In this document: positions 57,141-64,000 of the stretch, piece after piece
Layout: each line of letters opens with the position of its first letter
Position numbering within the stretch: position 1 is the stretch's first letter
Origin: Topomyia yanbarensis
Taxonomy: Eukaryota; Arthropoda; Insecta; Diptera; Culicidae
Direction: 5' to 3'
Length of the DNA: 64,000 nucleotides
NCBI RefSeq assembly: GCF_030247195.1
Contig: NC_080672.1
Span: 346,330,413 to 346,394,412, forward strand
Position numbers and translations under genes: made by a program
The notes under the pieces: generated by a model
Told to the model about the DNA's origin: nothing
Database searches by the model: none
The model's input: only the letters and a program-made list of their open reading frames with translations

Positions 57141-58774
57141 GTAGCCAATTATCCATATCCAAGTAGTAAGTAGGTTTGTATGTGTCCCAAAATCCAAAGA
57201 GCAATATACTTTCATATTATTCTTTCACTTTATGCATTAAGACGTTCAGAAGTATGAGTTGCCCGTTTTCGCCAAAAACTTTCAACTTGATCTATTTCTC
57301 AACCCTCTCAAGGTCAAGACCCTCTTCATGAGTACGCATTGTTTTTTGGCAGACACGAACCATTTATTATTGCCGATGGCAAAATCGAAAAGGAGCTGCT
57401 GCTATCCATAGTCTGCCGGGACAGACAGGGCCACGGCAAAAATATGTAGCTACTAGTAGTGTACTTGTACTGCCAAAGTACACACCGACACGCCTTTCAA
57501 CCTGCGCGGGATCCCAACCTTAAAAGCGAAGTGGCCACCTGAGCGTTATAGTGCTAGTCGGCAGGGTGGATACTTTCCCCCTCTCATCCCTCAGCACATT
57601 ATTGACATGTAAAATCGCAACTGTGATGCTGTTCACTCCCGATGGGCTCGTCGGAAAGAAGCAGTAGGTACTTCAGGGAACATCCCCAAGAAGAAGCTGA
57701 TGAAGAGATGCGTAGCAGAGGTGCAAAAAACTTGCAAAGTCTTGCAATTGAAAAAGTAATACAAAACGATCATCGCCGTAGTTACTCATGATCCGCGACT
57801 TGGAGCTCTTTGCCCTGTCTCAAGTCATCGTACTTTCTTTGTTCGTTTCAGACCTCTTAATACCTCCAGAGCCCAGTTATTTGCATTCTGGAGGCCACTT
57901 ATATCCTAAGCCTGACTGTTCAAATAAATCTATCATAAATAGAAAGTGCTAGAGGTTGCACACGTCGCGCCGGCATTATGGAAAATTACGAACACTTTCC
58001 GTGTGTGTATAGAACTAAGGGGTTTGCGAAAAGTGGGCACAGCAGAAAATTTGCGTCGTTTGCGGGTTGTAGGTGCCTCACCTACGCTGATGATCTGAAG
58101 ACACCTCAGATGGATCGGAACAGCAAAAGTTCATGTTAACATGCTGATCGTTATAGAGGGAGGAAAGGTGGGATACTAGTGAAGCATCAATCGATTATCT
58201 TGATAACATTGTTGCGTGAAATTAAAAAAATACTCCGCTTCTCATGAGGCCGCAAGCCAGTCGGAGGGTGTTTAATTGATACTAAAAGCTTTGCTTTAGG
58301 CAGTTCCGATGTTTCGGATCAATGGAGTTTGCTGATCCATCAGCGGGTCAAAGCGGGTCATTGCTTTTGATCTGCGATCAGGGATAGTTTCGAGATCCTA
58401 GGTTCATGTTGTAGATAATGGCTTAATAAATCAGGCCAACGATAAAGGGTTTTTTGGATGTGAGTGCTTGAATATTGGCCAGTAGCACAATGCAGTGATG
58501 GTTAGCTGAAGCATCATGTCGAACTGAATAGAACTGGTATCAATTTAGCAGCACCTACTATTGGGTCAGGTTTGATGCGCAGCGATGGGAAATAAAGCTG
58601 ATGTAACAGATAAAACATCGTAGATTGTTTTCGTGCTTTCTTCGTTTGCTTCATTTGGAACGCTCACACAGTTATTTGAGAGGATGTTCTCAATTAGTTT
58701 GAACTTTGTATACATTTTTTTCTATCAAGTACTTGGGGGAATTATACCGTGGCAGTATTCGATGTGTTACAGTG
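57141..58774. other. unrecognised, higher-complexity sequence
   Basis: Relatively GC-rich (for example 57420-57560 and 57950-58150), with no repeat signature and no frame over about 70 codons. Possibly old coding or regulatory DNA; nothing can be named. Confidence 0.35.
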
Positions 58775-59487
58775 ATGCTCACTAGGGCATTGCAATTTTT
58801 TTTTTGCATTCTCGAAGGCCCCCTTTCATATTGTGACAAATGTCATAGTAAGCCTAGATGCTAAATTTCACATTATTTGGACAATTCTAGACTCCCGCCC
58901 CATTCGCTTGAATTTTTTGAAATTGGGGAATAATACGAAGGATTATTATTTATTCCTAGGGATTGTTTACGTTCAACAAGACACAATTTATTAAAATTGA
59001 GTGAAGAATAATGCACGAGAAAATGATAAAAGGCCCGGTAACTCCAACTTCTCGTATTTGGTATATGGACAAAGGTCAAGGTTCCGTTCGTTTTTCCGTT
59101 GAGATTTTTTCACATTAAAAAAACTGCAAAATATGTATGATTTGTAGCTCGGAGCAGAAAAATTATTAAAAATAGGGGATTTTGGGGTCAAAATAACCCA
59201 GCACCCCATTTCCCATATTTTCCTAGAAACAGGAATATCTCCATTCAAATACTAAGATTATTTCGTTTTAAAAGAGGTGTGATGCAATTTTCTGAATACT
59301 ACTTTAAAAGTTATAGCATGTAATATATTTTTCCACCATATTATCCCATAGTATAAATTTCAAGCGAAGTGAGCAGGAGTCTACAATTGTCCAAATGTTG
59401 TGAAATTTGCCATCTGAACTTACTTTGACATTTGTCACAATATGAGAATTCAAAAAAAAAAAAAATTTGCGATGTCCTAATGCTCAC
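58775..59487. mobile_element. hAT-type nonautonomous element, ~130-bp inverted arms
   Basis: The element 58783-59479 begins TAGGGCATTGCAA and ends with the complement of TAGGACATCGCAA. It is flanked by perfect 8-bp duplications ATGCTCAC (58775-58782 and 59480-59487). The inverted arms extend about 130 bp and include CATATTGTGACAAATGTCA and TTTGGACAATT. A poly-T run sits just inside the left end and a poly-A run just inside the right. No transposase. Confidence 0.88.
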
Positions 59488-61043
59488 AATTCAGATTTTT
59501 TAGGGTGAGAATGAATGGCTATACCAATCAACCATTCAACCCGAAAATTAAAGCCAAGGGTAGAGCAAACTTCATCCTTAGTTTATTTTACGACCATAAG
59601 TTATGGTTTAAAGAGATTTGATATATCCGTCTTAATCTCATTGATTTGAAATTTTTCGGTATCACCGCATATTCAGGTGAACGGAAATATCCTATGGCGA
59701 GATAATGGTTGTGGACAAATCTTGTTGTAACCTTTACAGCAAACAATTACATTTTCGAATTTGTCTATATCTAAACACAGAAAATATGAAAATAGTGTCT
59801 TATAGATTTTGTCCATTTCAAATCATGTGCTAAGGACCTGAATGGTAAAATTCCAATAAGCAAATCACGATGTCATTTTGTAAAACTGCACCATCCATGT
59901 GAAACCAAGATATCTAGAAACGATTGGACCGAAATAGTTACTCATTTTTCTCTCAAGAAAATTGAAAAATTGAATTCTAGATCATATACTCTCGCTAACA
60001 TATAATATCATTACGTACATGACGAACACCTTTTATTGTGGGATATGAGCTGTTAGAATAAGTATTTCACTCGCAGAAAATAATCATGCGAAGGCTATCA
60101 ACTTGTAATGATTAGTTTCATATCGAACATTGCATTGTCCCGAGTCAAATTTTATGTCCAGATGAAAATAAACGGTTTCAAAAAGCTTCGAATCGAGATA
60201 CTCGAATCGAAATGCGGAATGTCACCCCTGTCTGTGAGTAGCTATATCAACAATCACCAAGTAACAATAACTCGTTTTTGCTGTCTTATTTTGACTTATT
60301 CAGCCGAAAACATCCTCAGGATGATTAGCAAAGTCGTCAAACAACTTAAAACATATTTTTATATGAAGCTGGCAAAAGCGTGTCAAAAAGCTGATACAAT
60401 TGTGGGAAGAAGAAGCAGTGTGGAAAAAAATCAATATTGCTGAACTTCTCACTAATCGAATGCTTAGTTGCTTGTTTTTCATCTGGGTTAGTTTGGAAAT
60501 GTTCTATAGGAGGGTATAGAACATCATTATTTGAAGAGTGCTTTCCAATGAATAATTTCAATAAGATCTCTCACTATTAGGGGAATGAATTAGTAAACAC
60601 ACAGTATCAGAAGAAAGGACTAAAATATCCCAATTAGGGCTAAAATGGCTTGCGAATTTAGAAAATTTTATAAATTTGAATAGAAATAAATTGAAAAAAT
60701 TTCCTTGTTTACATTTTGCACTGCTGTCGGCAGTTTTATTCCAGTGTAAACCAGTACTTGCAGAGGATTTTAAAATTTCTGTATTCACGATATTGTGTCG
60801 CGTGTGACCATAAATGATGTCTAATTGCGTTGCACAGTGTGTTTTATGTAACAATTTTGTTGGCTATTTTTGGCAAATTTAATACTAAGAGAAACGAAGG
60901 CAACGCAATTGAAAAAACGGCCAGCTATTCTAGAGTGAATTAGTTATAAACTTTGAACGGAAAACTAAAACTAAGCAGGCTCATATAGGCATGATCGAAA
61001 GAAACTTTATAACTGACGTTCATTTCATTGCTTTCTTTTCACT
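59488..61043. other. unrecognised sequence; contains the 60178-60243 duplicated segment
   Basis: AAGCTTCGAATCGAGATACT, CGAAATGCGGAATGTCACCC and TGTGAGTAGC at 60178-60243 pair with 57076-57140. Apart from that, no repeat, RNA gene or domain is recognised. A 111-codon frame at 60108-60443 spans the duplicated segment and has no recognisable domain. Confidence 0.4.
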
Positions 61044-61782
61044 TAGGGGTCGTACACAAATGACGTAGCTTTTTTCTGGCGATTTTCAACCCCTCCCTCC
61101 CCGCTCGTAGCGTTTGGTCACAAAATTCTAACCTCCCCCTTGTAAATGACGTAGCATTTCCCTAACCCTCCCCACCCCCCTCCAACGCGACCGGGAGATG
61201 AAAAAAAATACATATGCTTTTTCAATTCTTTTAAATATATTTCCTTACAAAATGTTTGACGACTTTTATCAACAGCAAATTGCCTACAAAACAAGCCCAT
61301 TTCATGACAAATATAGTGGGGATAGTTTTGTTTAGAATTTTACATGAAGGGAAGTGCACAATCCTGCAGCTGCAAACGATTTTAGGAAGCACAAGCTCAA
61401 CTAAATTACTAAATTTTCTTTGATTGAATCCGAAAGAAAATTTAATTCAGCTACCAAAATAAGTCTACTAGTTAGCAACATTAGATAACTAATGTGGCAA
61501 TTTATATCCGCATGAAAAATCTTTCCTTTTCTTTGCGAGCCTGCCATTCCGTGAACAGTAAAATTTACAAAATGAAAAACCGCGTGAAAAGCAACTTGGG
61601 AATGGAGGAACATTAAATTGTTTTTTTCTAATTAATGGGTTTTGATGCCCGTCAAAAAAATTTAAACTTAATGCTACGTCGCCCAACATCTGACCCTACC
61701 CTCCCCCTCGTCACACTTCGTCACAAATTTTGTATACCCCCCCAACCCCCTAAAATGCTACGTCATTAATGGATGATCCCTT
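61044..61782. mobile_element. MITE with ACGTAGC-type ends, larger relative of 29619-29974
   Basis: The left end is TAGGGGTCGTACACAAATGA then CGTAGC. The right end complemented is AAGGGATCATCCATTAATGA then CGTAGCATTTT. C-rich segments follow inside both ends. A second internal AATGACGTAGCAT-type motif at 61144-61160 and GCTACGTCGCCC at 61674 suggest nested or duplicated ends. No clear target duplication was seen. Confidence 0.7.
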
Positions 61783-61841
61783 ACTATTAAAATTACCGAA
61801 AATAGCTAACAAAATCGATACAGTAGTACCTTTAACATAGT

Positions 61842-64000
61842 ATGTTTTATGTTTTATGTTTTATGTTTTATGTTTTATGTTTTATGTTTTATGTTTTATG
61901 TTTTATGTTTTATGTTTTATGTTTTATGTTTTATGTTTTATGTTTTATGTTTTATGTTTTATGTTTTATGTTTTATGTTTTATGTTTTATGTTTTATGTT
62001 TTATGTTTTATGTTTTATGTTTTATGTTTTATGTTTTATGTTTTATGTTTTATGTTTTATGTTTTATGTTTTATGTTTTATGTTTTATGTTTTATGTTTT
62101 ATGTTTTATGTTTTATGTTTTATGTTTTATGTTTTATGTTTTATGTTTTATGTTTTATGTTTTATGTTTTATGTTTTATGTTTTATGTTTTATGTTTTAT
62201 GTTTTATGTTTTATGTTTTATGTTTTATGTTTTATGTTTTATGTTTTATGTTTTATGTTTTATGTTTTATGTTTTATGTTTTATGTTTTATGTTTTATGT
62301 TTTATGTTTTATGTTTTATGTTTTATGTTTTATGTTTTATGTTTTATGTTTTATGTTTTATGTTTTATGTTTTATGTTTTATGTTTTATGTTTTATGTTT
62401 TATGTTTTATGTTTTATGTTTTATGTTTTATGTTTTATGTTTTATGTTTTATGTTTTATGTTTTATGTTTTATGTTTTATGTTTTATGTTTTATGTTTTA
62501 TGTTTTATGTTTTATGTTTTATGTTTTATGTTTTATGTTTTATGTTTTATGTTTTATGTTTTATGTTTTATGTTTTATGTTTTATGTTTTATGTTTTATG
62601 TTTTATGTTTTATGTTTTATGTTTTATGTTTTATGTTTTATGTTTTATGTTTTATGTTTTATGTTTTATGTTTTATGTTTTATGTTTTATGTTTTATGTT
62701 TTATGTTTTATGTTTTATGTTTTATGTTTTATGTTTTATGTTTTATGTTTTATGTTTTATGTTTTATGTTTTATGTTTTATGTTTTATGTTTTATGTTTT
62801 ATGTTTTATGTTTTATGTTTTATGTTTTATGTTTTATGTTTTATGTTTTATGTTTTATGTTTTATGTTTTATGTTTTATGTTTTATGTTTTATGTTTTAT
62901 GTTTTATGTTTTATGTTTTATGTTTTATGTTTTATGTTTTATGTTTTATGTTTTATGTTTTATGTTTTATGTTTTATGTTTTATGTTTTATGTTTTATGT
63001 TTTATGTTTTATGTTTTATGTTTTATGTTTTATGTTTTATGTTTTATGTTTTATGTTTTATGTTTTATGTTTTATGTTTTATGTTTTATGTTTTATGTTT
63101 TATGTTTTATGTTTTATGTTTTATGTTTTATGTTTTATGTTTTATGTTTTATGTTTTATGTTTTATGTTTTATGTTTTATGTTTTATGTTTTATGTTTTA
63201 TGTTTTATGTTTTATGTTTTATGTTTTATGTTTTATGTTTTATGTTTTATGTTTTATGTTTTATGTTTTATGTTTTATGTTTTATGTTTTATGTTTTATG
63301 TTTTATGTTTTATGTTTTATGTTTTATGTTTTATGTTTTATGTTTTATGTTTTATGTTTTATGTTTTATGTTTTATGTTTTATGTTTTATGTTTTATGTT
63401 TTATGTTTTATGTTTTATGTTTTATGTTTTATGTTTTATGTTTTATGTTTTATGTTTTATGTTTTATGTTTTATGTTTTATGTTTTATGTTTTATGTTTT
63501 ATGTTTTATGTTTTATGTTTTATGTTTTATGTTTTATGTTTTATGTTTTATGTTTTATGTTTTATGTTTTATGTTTTATGTTTTATGTTTTATGTTTTAT
63601 GTTTTATGTTTTATGTTTTATGTTTTATGTTTTATGTTTTATGTTTTATGTTTTATGTTTTATGTTTTATGTTTTATGTTTTATGTTTTATGTTTTATGT
63701 TTTATGTTTTATGTTTTATGTTTTATGTTTTATGTTTTATGTTTTATGTTTTATGTTTTATGTTTTATGTTTTATGTTTTATGTTTTATGTTTTATGTTT
63801 TATGTTTTATGTTTTATGTTTTATGTTTTATGTTTTATGTTTTATGTTTTATGTTTTATGTTTTATGTTTTATGTTTTATGTTTTATGTTTTATGTTTTA
63901 TGTTTTATGTTTTATGTTTTATGTTTTATGTTTTATGTTTTATGTTTTATGTTTTATGTTTTATGTTTTATGTTTTATGTTTTATGTTTTATGTTTTATG
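61842..64000 (+). repeat. uninterrupted (ATGTTTT)n satellite, over 308 copies, open-ended
   Basis: A 7-bp unit repeats from 61842 to the last base. The 60-column lines cycle with the exact 420-bp period expected of a pure heptamer, and I saw no substitution. The array continues past the window. Such purity over 2 kb implies recent expansion or ongoing homogenisation. It is not the insect TTAGG telomere repeat. Confidence 0.97.

Noticed and set aside
60108..60443. 111-codon plus-strand frame
   Set aside because: It crosses the 66-bp duplicated segment and shows no domain or splice support.
61842..64000. CRISPR array or telomere
   Set aside because: There are no spacers, so it is not CRISPR. 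The unit is not TTAGG or a known telomere repeat, and nothing shows a chromosome end.

Overview
This window looks like repeat-dense nuclear DNA from a dipteran, most probably a mosquito (Culicidae). The base composition is AT-rich, and introns are short with GT-AG ends. There are several copies of a dispersed repeat with a CCCGGAGGGCCGA motif, a GT/GTAT microsatellite and a TTCCGGTTCCGG motif that I associate with mosquito genomes. There are also tRNA-derived SINEs resembling Feilai, jockey/CR1-type LINE relics and a mariner relic resembling the mosquito DD37E group. I found no intact host protein gene, rRNA, tRNA or CRISPR array. The species assignment is inference.

The best gene content is a two-gene DNA transposon at about 46000-52508, inserted next to a dead LINE. 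One gene (minus strand, 49289 to 46251, four exons) encodes an 821-codon TNP2/EnSpm(CACTA)-like transposase interrupted by a single in-frame TAA. The other (plus strand, 49824 to 51972, six exons) encodes a 363-residue protein with an acidic middle, a coiled coil and a C-terminal BEN-like DNA-binding domain; it carries a one-base frameshift in a T run. The genes diverge from a shared ~530-bp interval, each ends near AATAAA, and each carries in an intron a copy of the same palindromic MITE. The outer ends form a diverged inverted repeat (19 of 26 positions match). The pairing recalls plant En/Spm, where a separate DNA-binding protein assists the transposase.

Layout: 1-4.2 kb, LINE relic with a MITE and a hairpin insertion. 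4.5 kb, small hAT MITE. 6.2-9 kb, T-rich tract, mosquito repeat, perfect 30-bp hairpin beside poly-C, and a ~92-bp tandem repeat. 9-11.3 kb, unique sequence. 11.3-12.2 kb, SINE and mariner relic. 12.5-14.4 kb, A-rich tract. 15.3-16.9 kb, Mutator-like element with long inverted repeats and a 9-bp target duplication. 18-23.8 kb, dispersed repeats and a nested hAT. 24-25.9 kb, hAT element and two SINEs. 27.3-31 kb, LINE ORF1 split by a 3-kb foldback element. 33.7-37.8 kb, a 4-kb hAT element with CGGGT-rich ends and nested insertions. 38-43 kb, mostly unrecognised. 43.2-46 kb, second LINE relic. 46-52.5 kb, the two-gene transposon. 53.4-61.8 kb, further MITEs, two mosquito-repeat copies and a hAT element. 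61.84-64 kb, an uninterrupted (ATGTTTT)n satellite running off the end.

Insertions within insertions (hAT in mosquito repeat, SINE in hAT, hAT in hAT, foldback in LINE, MITEs in transposon introns) give a relative-age record. All coordinates and similarities were read by eye; no alignment or database search was run.
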